Shown here: positions 1 to 7,455 of the stretch, piece by piece
Layout of the letters: the number at the start of each line of letters is the position of its first letter
Numbering within the stretch: position 1 is the first letter of the stretch
Translations under genes and position numbers: made by a program
Notes under the pieces: model-generated
Told to the model about the DNA's origin: nothing
Seen by the model: only the letters and a program-made list of their open reading frames with translations
The model's database searches: none
From: Selenomonas sp.
Lineage (GTDB): Bacteria > Bacillota > Negativicutes > Selenomonadales > Selenomonadaceae
Direction of reading: 5' to 3'
NCBI RefSeq assembly: GCF_022771645.1
Contig: NZ_JALFCU010000114.1
Location: 1-52,349, forward strand
Length of the DNA stretch: 52,349 nt

Positions 1-556
1 GCACGAGCGTCGCCATCGGGACAAGATCCATGAGGGTGTAGATGATGCGCTCCCACACATGGTTCGCCGTGTCCTTGCCGATGTGCGACCAGAAGAATTT
101 GCGGTAGGCGTAGCATTTGAAGTGATGCCACCGCCGCGCGAGCGCGCCGTCGGGGACGCTGTCGAACGGCATGAGGTCGATGGAGACGCCCATGCCGTAC
201 GGCATTTGTTCCTGGTGGAGGCGGACGAACGCCGTGCCCTTGCGGCGGAGCTTGCCGTAGCCCCAACGGTAGCCTGGCACGTCGCGCAGATCCTGCATAT
301 AGTATTTCTCGGGATCGAGCTCCGTCTTGCAGGCCGCGCGGAACTTTTCGTACTCCTCGCGCAGGAAGCCGATGTCGGCATCGTCGTCCCAGGGGATGTA
401 GCCCTTGTGGCGGATCGCGCCAAGCATCGTGCCGCCGACCATCTGGTAGCGGATGCCGTGCTTCTTGCAGATGCGATCGACTTCGGCGATGAGCTCCTGC
501 TGCTGGAGCTGGAGGCGACGGAGCTCGTCCGGCGTCATGTAGTACTCAGCGGGCAT
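1..556 (-). CDS. LicD-family phosphotransferase, partial (3' end outside window)
   Basis: The minus-strand frame is open from the ATG at 556 to the window edge (185 codons visible, C-terminus missing). It reads as a LicD-family protein: GGTMLGAIRH at residues 41-50 and the acidic metal-binding motif WDDDADIG at 56-63. LicD proteins transfer phosphocholine or related phospho-substituents onto cell-surface glycans; the substrate here cannot be told. A G-rich stretch (revcomp of 567-572) gives a weak ribosome binding site, so translation may depend on coupling to the upstream ORF ending at 546. A long structured leader precedes it. The family call is firm, the exact reaction is not. Confidence 0.85.
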   Translation of the reverse strand, partial: MPAEYYMTPDELRRLQLQQQELIAEVDRICKKHGIRYQMVGGTMLGAIRHKGYIPWDDDADIGFLREEYEKFRAACKTELDPEKYYMQDLRDVPGYRWGYGKLRRKGTAFVRLHQEQMPYGMGVSIDLMPFDSVPDGALARRWHHFKCYAYRKFFWSHIGKDTANHVWERIIYTLMDLVPMATLV

Positions 557-776
557 AGTGCGCACCGCCCCCAGATTTTTGCACACGAAAACACGCCACC
601 CCGGCCGTCTGCGTTCTGTGGCATCCTGTGTGGGATGCCGACGAACGGCGACGGCCGTGGTGGCGTGCTGATTGCGTATATGCGATTTTCGAAGAGAGGT
701 CAGCTGTGGATAACGCGCAAAAGATTAAAGGGCGATTGCCCCCCCCTAATCTGATATTAATTTCTGCGTATGCCAC
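546..776 (-). CDS. Possible translated leader ORF overlapping the LicD start
   Basis: A GTG at 776 lies behind a strong Shine-Dalgarno (AGGAGG plus 7 nt) downstream of a good promoter. The ORF has 76 codons and its TGA (546-548) overlaps the LicD ATG (554-556) in another frame, as in translational coupling. The product resembles nothing I recognise and turns Arg/His/Ser-rich, so the peptide itself is probably not functional. Codons 10-13 contain a run of eight G (739-746 on the plus strand): seven G would stop the ORF within about eight codons, nine G within about sixteen. Translation is inferred from signals only. Confidence 0.35.
   Translation of the reverse strand: MAYAEINIRLGGGNRPLIFCALSTADLSSKIAYTQSARHHGRRRSSASHTGCHRTQTAGVACFRVQKSGGGAHYAR
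592..667 (-). promoter_or_regulatory. 76-nt near-perfect hairpin in the LicD leader
   Basis: Arms 592-609 and 650-667 pair over 18 positions with one mismatch. Inside, GTTC/GAAC (613-616/643-646) and GGCATCC/GGATGCC (620-626/633-639) continue the stem around small internal loops, closing on a 6-nt loop. On the LicD transcript the stem is followed by TTTT, so it could act as a long intrinsic terminator or attenuator, or as a structured regulatory element. The pairing is seen directly; the role is inference. Confidence 0.55.
722..752 (-). promoter_or_regulatory. Hairpin containing a C8/G8 homopolymer tract
   Basis: AGATTA (722-727) pairs with TAATCT (747-752) and GGGC (730-733) with GCCC (738-741). 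The C8 run at 739-746 (G8 in the transcript) lies in the stem. The RNA read on the minus strand has TTTT just after it. Confidence 0.4.
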
Positions 777-807
777 GATGATTCCTCCTAAAAATTTTAC
801 TGGTTCC

Positions 808-836
808 ATCATAGCATATCTGCGGGATGATAGCAA
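808..836 (-). promoter_or_regulatory. Sigma-A promoter for the LicD leader
   Basis: TTGCTA (831-836) and TATGAT (808-813) separated by 17 nt on the minus strand. The predicted start near 801 leaves a leader of about 245 nt before the LicD ATG. Confidence 0.7.
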
Positions 837-866
837 TATGAAAAAGATGGACGCTTCCTTTTCATC

Positions 867-2252
867 TCACCGCCGCCCGAGTTCCTTGATGGCGTTCGCG
901 ATGAGTTCGGCGCGGGTGCCGATGACGACTTGGACGGCGTTGCCGCTGGAGAAGACGCCGCGCACGCCCATGTGACGGAGGACGTGCTCGTCGATCTTCG
1001 TCGGGTCTTTCACGATGAGGCGCAGGCGCGTGACGCAGGAGCCGACTTCTTCGAGGTTGTCGAGGCCGCCGAGGTTCGCGACGAGCGTCTCTACGTAGGC
1101 ATTCGAGAGGACGTCTTCGTCCGTGCTTTCCTCGAACTCGATGTCGTCGCCGCGCCCGATGGTCGGCAGGTCGTACATGCGGATGGCCCAGCGGAACACG
1201 ACGTAGTAGATGACGCCGAACGCGAGGCCGAGCGGGAGGATGAAGATCGGCTTCGTCGCGAGGCCCCAGTTCAGCACGTAGTCGATGAAGCCGGCGGAAA
1301 AGCCGAAGCCGTGGAGCACGCCGAACGCGTACGCGAACGACATGGCGAGCCCGGTGAGGATGGCGTGGATGCCGTAGAGCATGGGCGCGATGAACATGAA
1401 CATGAACTCGATCGGCTCCGTGATGCCCGTGAGGAAGGCCGTGAACGCGACAGAGGCGAGGGCGCCCGCGATCTTGTGGCGGTTCTCTTTTTTTGCCTCG
1501 TGGTACATGGCGAGCGCGACGGCCGGCATGCCGAACATCATCATGATGTAAAAGCCGGCCATGAACATGCCCGCGTGCGGGTCGCCGGCGAAGAAGCGGT
1601 TGAGGTCGCCCGTGACGATCGTGCCGTCTGGCATGCGATACGCGCCGAAGACAAACCAGATGAAGCTGTTCAAAATGTGATGGAGGCCGAACGGGATGAG
1701 CAGGCGGTTCAGCACGCCGTAGACGAACGTGCCGATGACGCCCGCGCCGATGATCCACTCGCCGACGGCGTGGATGAAGGCCTGGCACGGCCCCCAGATG
1801 ATGCCGAAGATGACGGCGAGCACGATGGAGACGACGGCCGCCGCAATCGGCACGAAGCGCCGCCCGCCGAAGAAGCCGAGGAACTCCGGGAGGCGGATGC
1901 TGTGGAAGCGGTTGTAGAGGAGGCCCGCCTCGATGCCAGAGAGGATGCCCGCAAGCACGCTCATGTCGAGCGCGGGGTCGATGGCCTTGAGCCCCGAGGT
2001 CAGCACGAGGTAGGCGATCGCGCCCGCGAGGCCGGCCGCGCCGTTGCTGTCCTTCGCGAGACCCGTAGCGATGCCGATGGAAAAAATCAGCGCGAGGTTG
2101 TCAAAAATCGAACCGCCCGCCTTCGTGATGAACGGGATGTCGAGCACATCCGGCGCGCCAAGGCGCATCAAGAGCGCCGCTGCCGGCAGTACGGCGATCG
2201 GCAGCATGAGCGACATGCCGATGCTCTGGAGCTTTTCAAACCAAGTGCCCAT
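867..2252 (-). CDS. PTS glucose/GlcNAc-family IICB permease (copy 2)
   Basis: Membrane permease of the phosphotransferase system, glucose family, very likely for N-acetylglucosamine since it lies 29 nt after nagB. The 461 residues hold IIC (about 1-370, many hydrophobic segments, conserved GITEPIEF) then IIB (about 390-461) with the phosphocysteine in GSCVTRLRL (Cys406). There is no IIA domain, so it needs a separate EIIA; the one at 22214-22687 is the obvious candidate. The start at 2252 is chosen over upstream ATGs because GGGGGA lies 8 nt before it and the product then begins MGTWFEKLQ, matching copy 1 (MSNWFEKLQ). Its length equals that of copy 1. Confidence 0.9.
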   Translation of the reverse strand: MGTWFEKLQSIGMSLMLPIAVLPAAALLMRLGAPDVLDIPFITKAGGSIFDNLALIFSIGIATGLAKDSNGAAGLAGAIAYLVLTSGLKAIDPALDMSVLAGILSGIEAGLLYNRFHSIRLPEFLGFFGGRRFVPIAAAVVSIVLAVIFGIIWGPCQAFIHAVGEWIIGAGVIGTFVYGVLNRLLIPFGLHHILNSFIWFVFGAYRMPDGTIVTGDLNRFFAGDPHAGMFMAGFYIMMMFGMPAVALAMYHEAKKENRHKIAGALASVAFTAFLTGITEPIEFMFMFIAPMLYGIHAILTGLAMSFAYAFGVLHGFGFSAGFIDYVLNWGLATKPIFILPLGLAFGVIYYVVFRWAIRMYDLPTIGRGDDIEFEESTDEDVLSNAYVETLVANLGGLDNLEEVGSCVTRLRLIVKDPTKIDEHVLRHMGVRGVFSSGNAVQVVIGTRAELIANAIKELGRR

Positions 2253-2281
2253 ATATGAGTCCCCCATTCGTTCCAATTCGA

Positions 2282-3040
2282 TCAGATTTCGTGCGTTCCA
2301 TGCTGGAATTTTTCTGGCAGGAGCGATGCGGCGGCGCTGTCGACGATGATCGTCGCGTCTTGATGCAGCTGCAGGATGGACGCCGGCGTCGCGGGGCTGA
2401 CCGTACCGAGCACGGCGCGCTTCACGGCCTCGGCCTTTTCCCAGCCGCTCGCGAGCAGCACGACGCGGCGTGCGAGCATGATCGTCTTGATGCCCATGGA
2501 GATCGCGTAGCGCGGCACGGCGTTTTCATCCTCGAAGAAGCGTGCGTTCGCCTGGATCGTCTCGTCGTCGAGGCGAACCTTGTGCGTCGTCGCCTCGAAT
2601 TTCACGTCCGGCTCGTTGAAACCGATGTGCGCGTTGCGGCCGATACCGAGGAGCTGCAGGTCGATGCCGCCCGCCGCGCGGATGGCCGCATCGTAGGCGC
2701 GGCACTCGCCCGTCACGTCCTGCGCGAGGCCGTCGGGGATGTGGATGTTCTCCGGGCGCACGTTGATGTGATCAAAGAGATGCGTCTGCATGAAATGATG
2801 ATAGCTCTGCGGGTCGTCCGCCCCGAGGCCGAGGTATTCGTCGAGGTTGAACGTCGTCACCTCGGAAAAATCGAGACCGATGGCCTCGTGCACGGCGACG
2901 AGCTTGCCGTACATGCCCTCGGGCGTGCTGCCCGTCGTCAGGCCGAGCACACTCGTTGGCTTCAGATAAATCTGTCCCGCGACGATCTTCGCCGCCTCCA
3001 GGCTGAGCGCCTGATACGATTCCGTTGTGATGATGCGCAT
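2282..3040 (-). CDS. nagB: Glucosamine-6-phosphate deaminase
   Basis: Converts glucosamine-6-phosphate to fructose-6-phosphate and ammonia in the cytoplasm, the last step of GlcNAc use. The 252-residue protein has the NagB signatures TTGSTPEGMYG near the N-terminus, NLDEYLGL, and the active-site segment GIGRNAHIGFNEP. The ATG at 3040 follows GGGAG at 8 nt; the longer upstream reading frame runs into the terminator region and is rejected. nagB is separated from nagA by 135 nt holding a strong terminator, so it is expressed by read-through or from a weak promoter in that gap. Confidence 0.95.
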   Translation of the reverse strand: MRIITTESYQALSLEAAKIVAGQIYLKPTSVLGLTTGSTPEGMYGKLVAVHEAIGLDFSEVTTFNLDEYLGLGADDPQSYHHFMQTHLFDHINVRPENIHIPDGLAQDVTGECRAYDAAIRAAGGIDLQLLGIGRNAHIGFNEPDVKFEATTHKVRLDDETIQANARFFEDENAVPRYAISMGIKTIMLARRVVLLASGWEKAEAVKRAVLGTVSPATPASILQLHQDATIIVDSAAASLLPEKFQHGTHEI

Positions 3041-3135
3041 GAAAACCGCTCCCTTCGAAGAATACTTCCTGCGCATAACATTCGCTTTTTCGGGAGGAAA
3101 ATCCTCTTTCCTGAGCAGAAAAGCGCACGAAAAAA

Positions 3136-3163
3136 CCACCGTATGCCATAAAACATACGGTGG
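3136..3163 (-). terminator. Intrinsic terminator between nagA and nagB
   Basis: Perfect 10-bp stem CCACCGTATG/CATACGGTGG with an 8-nt loop, followed on the minus strand by TTTTTT. It lies inside the nag operon, so it should lower nagB and second-permease expression relative to nagA. Confidence 0.85.
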
Positions 3164-3175
3164 CTTCGAAAAAAA

Positions 3176-4411
3176 TCAGAAGACACGCTTGCCGCCGACG
3201 ATCGTCGCGAAAATCTGCACGTCGTCGTCAAAGATCGTGAGGTCCGCGCGCTTGCCGGGCGCGAGCGAGCCGCGCTCGTCGTAGATGCCGAGGTCGCGCG
3301 CCGGCGTCTTCGTGACGGTCGTGATGACGTCCGCCATTGATGTGCCCGTGTTCTCGCGGAAGCGCCGGATGCAACGGTTCATCGTCGCGATGGAAGCGGC
3401 GATCGTGCCGTCGGCGAGGAGCGCGCGCTCGCCCGTCACCGTGACCTCGTGACCGCCGAACTCATACACGCCGTCGCCGATGCCGCAGGCGCTCATGGAA
3501 TCCGTGACGAGGATGAGTCCGTCACGCCCTTTCAGCCGCCAGACGAGGCGCTGCACGGCCGGCGCGACGTGGATGTTGTCGCAGATAAGCTCAACACACG
3601 CCGATGTGTCGAGCGCCGCGCCAACCGTGCCGGGACGGCGGTGATGCAGGCCCGTCATCGCGTTGAAGAGATGCGTGAAATGATGCACGCCATGCGCCTG
3701 CACAGCAGCGGCCGCCACCTCGTACGACGCGGCCGTGTGGCCGACGGAGACCGTGATGCCCGCGCGCTCGCACGCTTCGACGAAGCTCCAATCGTGCGCC
3801 TCCGGCGCGAGCGTCGCCAGCGGCGCACCCGCGCCCTCTGCACCCGCACAGCGCGGCAGTTCCTCCGGCGCGATCGTCACGAGACGGAGGACGTCCGTAA
3901 ACGGCGCGAGCTTTGCGAAATCGGCCGGCAAGATGTTCGATGCCTCCTGCGAGCCTTTTTCGGCTGGGCTGATGAACGGCCCCTCCATATGCGCGCCGAG
4001 GATGTCCGCGCCGACGCCCTGCCCGTTTGTCCGCATTGCCGCGTGCACGCGCATGAGCGCCGCCGCGATCTCATTCCACGGGCACGTCATCGTCGTCGGC
4101 AGGAACGCCGTCACGCCCATCTCCGCCTGCTTCTTGCGGATGACCCTCAGCGCGCCGGGGGTGTCATCCATCGTATCCGCGCCGCCGCAGCCATGGATGT
4201 GGACGTTCAGGAAGCCCGGCGAAACATACCGTCCGCCTGCATCGAGCACATCCTCCTCCGCGATGCCGTCTGTTTTTGCATCGAACGCATCCGCATCCTG
4301 GATGGCGCAGATGCCCGTTTCGTCATAGAGCACGACCTTGCTCGGCACAACCTCGAATGCATCGTTTTTATCCGGCAGGATGCATCTGCCGTTCGTGATC
4401 GCTTTCATCAT
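3176..4411 (-). CDS. nagA: N-acetylglucosamine-6-phosphate deacetylase
   Basis: Removes acetate from GlcNAc-6-phosphate in the cytoplasm. The 411 residues carry the amidohydrolase landmarks in order: NVHIHG, HMEGPFIS with the metal-ligand Glu, VGHTAA, HHFTHLFNAM, and VTDSM with the catalytic Asp. The ATG at 4411 overlaps the stop of the upstream permease as ATGA, so the two are translationally coupled; a second ATG follows directly. Length is typical of the family. Confidence 0.95.
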   Translation of the reverse strand: MMKAITNGRCILPDKNDAFEVVPSKVVLYDETGICAIQDADAFDAKTDGIAEEDVLDAGGRYVSPGFLNVHIHGCGGADTMDDTPGALRVIRKKQAEMGVTAFLPTTMTCPWNEIAAALMRVHAAMRTNGQGVGADILGAHMEGPFISPAEKGSQEASNILPADFAKLAPFTDVLRLVTIAPEELPRCAGAEGAGAPLATLAPEAHDWSFVEACERAGITVSVGHTAASYEVAAAAVQAHGVHHFTHLFNAMTGLHHRRPGTVGAALDTSACVELICDNIHVAPAVQRLVWRLKGRDGLILVTDSMSACGIGDGVYEFGGHEVTVTGERALLADGTIAASIATMNRCIRRFRENTGTSMADVITTVTKTPARDLGIYDERGSLAPGKRADLTIFDDDVQIFATIVGGKRVF

Positions 4412-5793
4412 TTTTTCCGCAGCGCGTTGATGTCATTCGCGACGAGCTCCGCGCGCGTGCCAATGACGACCTGCACGGCCTTGCCCTTCACGAAGACGCC
4501 GCGCACGCCCATGAGCTTGATGGCCTCTTCGTCGACCTTCGCCGGGTCTTTCACCGTCAGGCGCAGGCGCGTGATGCAGTAGCCGACGTCCGTGAGGTTG
4601 TCGAGGCCGCCGAGATTCTCGACCATCGCCTTCGTGTAGTCGTCCGCGTCCGCCGGCGCGTCCGCATCGTCGCCAAGACCTTCATCATCGTAGCGGCCGA
4701 TCGTCGGCAGGTCGTAATGGCGGATCGCCCAGCTGAAAATGACGTAGTACAGCACGCCGAACACGAGGCCGAGCGGGATGATCATCGCCGGCTTCGTCGC
4801 GAGGCCCCAGTTCAGCACGTAGTCGATAAAACCCGCCGAAAAGCCGAAGCCGTGCAAAATGCCGAACGCATACGCGACGGAGAGCGCGAGACCCGTCAGC
4901 ACGGCATGGATGCCGTAGAGCACCGGCGCGATGAACATGAACATGAACTCGATCGGCTCCGTGATGCCCGTGAGGAACGCCGTGAACGCGACAGACGCGA
5001 GCGCGCCGGCGATCTTCGGACGGTTTTCCTTTTTCGCCGCATGATACATTGCGAGCGCGACGGCCGGCATGCCGAACATCATCATGATGTAGAAGCCCGC
5101 CATGAACATGCCCGCGTGCGGGTCGCCGGCGAAGAAGCGGTTGAGGTCGCCCGTCGCGACGACGCCGTCCGGCGTCGTGTACTCGCCGAAGACGAACCAG
5201 ATGAAGCTGTTGAGGATGTGATGCAGGCCGACCGGGATGAGCAGGCGGTTCAGCACGCCGTAGACGAACGTGCCGACGACGCCCGCGCCGATGATCCACT
5301 CACCGACGGCATGGATGACCGCCTGGCACGGCCCCCAGATCACGCCGAAGATGAGCGCGAGCACGAGCGAGACGAGCGCTGTCGCAATCGGCACGAAGCG
5401 CCGCCCGCCGAAGAAGCCGAGGAACTCCGGCAGCTTGATCGCGTGATATTTGTTGTACAGGAGTCCCGCCTCGATGCCGGACAGGATGCCGGCGAGCACG
5501 CTCATGTTGAGGTCCGGGTTGATGGCCTTGAGGCCGGACGTCAGCACGAGATAGCCGATTGCGCCCGCAAGGCCGGCCGCGCCGTTGTTGTCCTTCGCGA
5601 GGCCGACGCCGATGCCGATAGCAAAGATCAGCGCGAGGTTGTCAAAGATGGCGCCGCCCGCCTTCGTGACGAACGGGATGTTCAGCACGTCCGGCGCGCC
5701 GAGGCGCAGCAGCAGCGCCGCCGCCGGCAGCACCGCGATGGGCAGCATGAGCGCCTTGCCGATGCTTTGGAGTTTTTCAAACCAATTACTCAT
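4408..5793 (-). CDS. nagE: PTS GlcNAc-family IICB permease (copy 1), first gene of the nag operon
   Basis: Takes up and phosphorylates N-acetylglucosamine. The 461 residues have the same architecture as copy 2 (IIC about 1-370, IIB to the end, phosphocysteine in GYCITRLRL at Cys406), and again no IIA domain. The ATG at 5793 has GGAGGGG 5 nt upstream and gives MSNWFEKLQ; an upstream ATG adding nine residues has no such site. It is promoter-proximal and coupled to nagA by ATGA overlap. The two permeases are close over their whole length, so they look like a within-operon duplication that may have diverged in affinity or substrate. Confidence 0.9.
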   Translation of the reverse strand: MSNWFEKLQSIGKALMLPIAVLPAAALLLRLGAPDVLNIPFVTKAGGAIFDNLALIFAIGIGVGLAKDNNGAAGLAGAIGYLVLTSGLKAINPDLNMSVLAGILSGIEAGLLYNKYHAIKLPEFLGFFGGRRFVPIATALVSLVLALIFGVIWGPCQAVIHAVGEWIIGAGVVGTFVYGVLNRLLIPVGLHHILNSFIWFVFGEYTTPDGVVATGDLNRFFAGDPHAGMFMAGFYIMMMFGMPAVALAMYHAAKKENRPKIAGALASVAFTAFLTGITEPIEFMFMFIAPVLYGIHAVLTGLALSVAYAFGILHGFGFSAGFIDYVLNWGLATKPAMIIPLGLVFGVLYYVIFSWAIRHYDLPTIGRYDDEGLGDDADAPADADDYTKAMVENLGGLDNLTDVGYCITRLRLTVKDPAKVDEEAIKLMGVRGVFVKGKAVQVVIGTRAELVANDINALRKK

Positions 5794-5826
5794 ACGTTCC
5801 CCTCCAAAAAAATAAGTCACAAAACA

Positions 5827-5866
5827 AAGCCTCCCCGGCGATGCTTCTGCAACGCTGGAGAGGCTT
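5827..5866 (-). promoter_or_regulatory. Stem-loop at the 5' end of the nag transcript
   Basis: Ten-bp stem (5827-5836 with 5857-5866, one wobble pair) with a 20-nt loop, followed on the minus strand by TGTTTTG and then a T7 run before the ribosome binding site. The stem begins at the predicted transcription start (about 5867). It could be a terminator for transcripts from upstream, a 5' stabilising hairpin, or an antitermination target. Confidence 0.5.
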
Positions 5867-5873
5867 CTCCATT

Positions 5874-5903
5874 ATCATAACCGATGGGAAAACGCCTTGT
5901 CAA
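5874..5903 (-). promoter_or_regulatory. Sigma-A promoter of the nag operon
   Basis: TTGACA (5898-5903) and TATGAT (5874-5879) with an 18-nt spacer. The -35 box overlaps the stop region of the upstream membrane gene. Confidence 0.75.
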
Positions 5904-6223
5904 TCCGAGGCCATACGTCCCGCAAAACCACCGTGCAGAGCGACCATCGTCGCACGCACCGTCACGGCACGAGCCGCCACGTCACGAATGCCATCGCGAG
6001 CGCGTCGAGCCCGAGCGGCACCATGCCGCAGTAGAATGCCGGCCACGACGCCCGCCAGCACCATCGTGCCAGCCAAGAGCGCATAGCCCAGCCACCCGCC
6101 AGCCGCCACGCCCGGCCGAAACGCCACGCACCACCAGGCGAGGTAGAGGAGGCAGCAAGAGACGAGCGCGGTTTGGCCGAGAACGATGTCGCGAAGCGAT
6201 AGCGGCAAAGAAAAAAGCGCCAT
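5900..6223 (-). CDS. Small membrane protein, probably frameshifted at its 3' end
   Basis: The first 65 of 107 codons encode two or three hydrophobic segments (LGQTALVSCCLLYLAWW, then LGYALLAGTMVLAGVVAGILL). After that the frame becomes Arg/Ala-rich and unlike a natural C-terminus, while the neighbouring frame reads PLGLDALAMAFVTWRL, which looks like a further membrane helix. This suggests a small indel near 6020-6035. The family is not recognised. AAGGTG lies 11 nt before the ATG at 6223. Confidence 0.45.
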   Translation of the reverse strand: MALFSLPLSLRDIVLGQTALVSCCLLYLAWWCVAFRPGVAAGGWLGYALLAGTMVLAGVVAGILLRHGAARARRARDGIRDVAARAVTVRATMVALHGGFAGRMASD

Positions 6224-6241
6224 ACTACTTTTTCACCTTCT

Positions 6242-6270
6242 TTGACTTTCCTCACATATTGTGATACACT
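6242..6270 (+). promoter_or_regulatory. Promoter of orphan RNA 1
   Basis: TTGACT (6242-6247) and TACACT (6265-6270) spaced by 17 nt, pointing to a unit with no ORF and a terminator 130 nt on. Confidence 0.6.
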
Positions 6271-6276
6271 TGAAAC

Positions 6277-6408
6277 AAAAAGAAGAAGCTCACTGAGGGC
6301 GGAACTGGCAGCCGCCACCGGATAGCTGCAAGGCTTGATTAGGAGATGCAGGACGGCCAGCCTGCCTTGAGCTTTTCGATAAGGACGTTCCCTATGGGAG
6401 CGTCCTTT
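6277..6408 (+). ncRNA. Orphan small RNA candidate 1
   Basis: About 130 nt between a promoter and an intrinsic terminator with no ORF carrying a ribosome binding site. AAGCTCA (6286-6292) pairs with TGAGCTT (6366-6372); inside, AGG/CCT, GG/CC and CTGGC/GCCAG continue a rod-like fold with internal loops, and an inner CTGCA/TGCAG stem closes it. Six GGA motifs occur. It does not match the SRP RNA core (no GGAA tetraloop module) or a riboswitch I recognise, and no plus-strand gene follows. Identity unknown. Confidence 0.45.
6379..6408 (+). terminator. Terminator of orphan RNA 1
   Basis: AAGGACG-T-TCCC pairs with GGGA-G-CGTCCTT across a TAT loop, then T5. Confidence 0.8.
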
Positions 6409-6622
6409 TTATGTATGTGCTTTCAAGTATCCGCTACGTTTGTACTGATCGAATTTTTCGTCCGTGAATGTAAAAATCGTGCGAGCAAACGCCGTGCCGC
6501 GCGTCGACACCCTCACGCCAACCACAACATATTCATTGATTCTCTTGATGTATTTGATAGATCCGTCTCGCGGATTCCGGTTCACATAATCTGGCGATGC
6601 CAAGATGTCTTCCAGATAACAG
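6409..6622 (-). pseudogene. C-terminal remnant of a PBECR-type nuclease domain
   Basis: The minus frame reads LEDILASPDYVNRNP, then an IKRINEYVVVGVRVS strand and a TDEKFDQYKRSGYL tail. This matches what I know of the phage-barnase/EndoU/colicin-like (PBECR) nuclease domains found at C-termini of phage-head and toxin proteins. Only the last 65-70 residues remain, without their own start. It is joined out of frame to an Mrr remnant, so it cannot be expressed as such. The family call is moderate. Confidence 0.5.
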
Positions 6623-7121
6623 AAATAGTAACAACACCGTCGATGCCTTCATCGTTCGTCTTCTTCGTCACAGCATCCTGATTTAGTTGTAACGACCCAT
6701 ATCCCATCTTGATGAGCAATTGGACAACAAGTTGTTCAAATTCCGACCAATCGAGCTTCATGATTTCTGTCATGAGATCATCTGCAAGCGTCGCGTTCAT
6801 CTGTTCCATGGCCTCATCAAGCATCTCCTGTGGGCTTTTCGTCTCACTGGATTCTGCTTTTGACGGAGCAATTGTGACTGTCGTACTGTTCATGTTCGCC
6901 ATGGTATGAAACTCGTGAAACGACGGTATCGTCTCCAGATAAGAAATCGTCACCTTGTCCGGGTCATCAGCAAACACAGCTTTTCCCGCTTCCGTCAACA
7001 TGACAAAGCCATATTGCGGACTGTCGACGAGGCCGGCCTTCTTCAGATATGTTTTTGCCCATGCCACACGATTCGCTAGAACCGTCTGCCGCTTGCTCAC
7101 AAATGCAACGGCCTTTTGCAT
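6582..7121 (-). pseudogene. Mrr-type restriction endonuclease remnant
   Basis: The frame keeps part of the Mrr N-terminal domain (NRVAWAKTYLKKAGL, then FVMLTEAGKAVF) and the start of the catalytic domain (FEQLVVQLLIKMGYG ... DEGIDGVV). Sequence after DGVV, where the catalytic QAK region should follow, is replaced by an unrelated tail ending at 6582, and about 60 N-terminal residues are missing. Mrr enzymes cut modified DNA; this copy lacks the catalytic core. The break near 6605-6640 joins it to the PBECR remnant in another frame. Confidence 0.7.
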
Positions 7122-7131
7122 GAAGCACACA

Positions 7132-7455
7132 TCAAAGGCTCTCCTCGATAATCTTCGGATCATACATGGCATTCTCAAGGACGCGCGACAGGAATGACGC
7201 ATCTGCCGCCTTGCCGAGTGCCTTTGCTTTTCCGAGCACCCAGGAGGGCACGTTCAATGTAATCGTTTCATTTTCTTTCTGCATGTGCAGAGGACGGCCA
7301 TCTTTTGCACGATACGCACGCCTGAAATCTTCTTCCGTAAGTTCCGGGCAATCCTCGTCCGGCACGACAGGACGTGTCTCCATTTCCTGCAACATTTTCA
7401 GTTCTTCTTCCGTGAAATCCTTTTTGATTTCATCCATCGTTTCAGTGACGATCAT
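7132..7455 (-). CDS. brnA: BrnA-family antitoxin
   Basis: Antitoxin and likely autorepressor of the BrnT toxin encoded just upstream. The 107 residues have an acidic N-terminal half and a C-terminal ribbon-helix-helix-like segment (ITLNVPSWVLGKAKALGK ... FLSRVLENAM). GGAGG lies 9 nt before the ATG at 7455, and the start overlaps the end of brnT by 14 nt, giving toxin-first order as usual for brnTA. Confidence 0.8.
   Translation of the reverse strand: MIVTETMDEIKKDFTEEELKMLQEMETRPVVPDEDCPELTEEDFRRAYRAKDGRPLHMQKENETITLNVPSWVLGKAKALGKAADASFLSRVLENAMYDPKIIEESL

Noticed and set aside
705..713. Perfect DnaA box (TGTGGATAA, reverse orientation) in the LicD leader
   Set aside because: Single copy, no AT-rich unwinding region or dnaA/dnaN nearby; a 9-mer match is expected by chance in a genome.
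628..975. 115-codon plus-strand ORF between LicD and the nag permease
   Set aside because: No ribosome binding site, reads through the promoter and into the permease 3' end, composition unlike neighbours.
6277..6408. SRP RNA or 6S RNA identity for orphan RNA 1
   Set aside because: No SRP GGAA tetraloop/AGCAGCC module, and too short for 6S; left as unknown.
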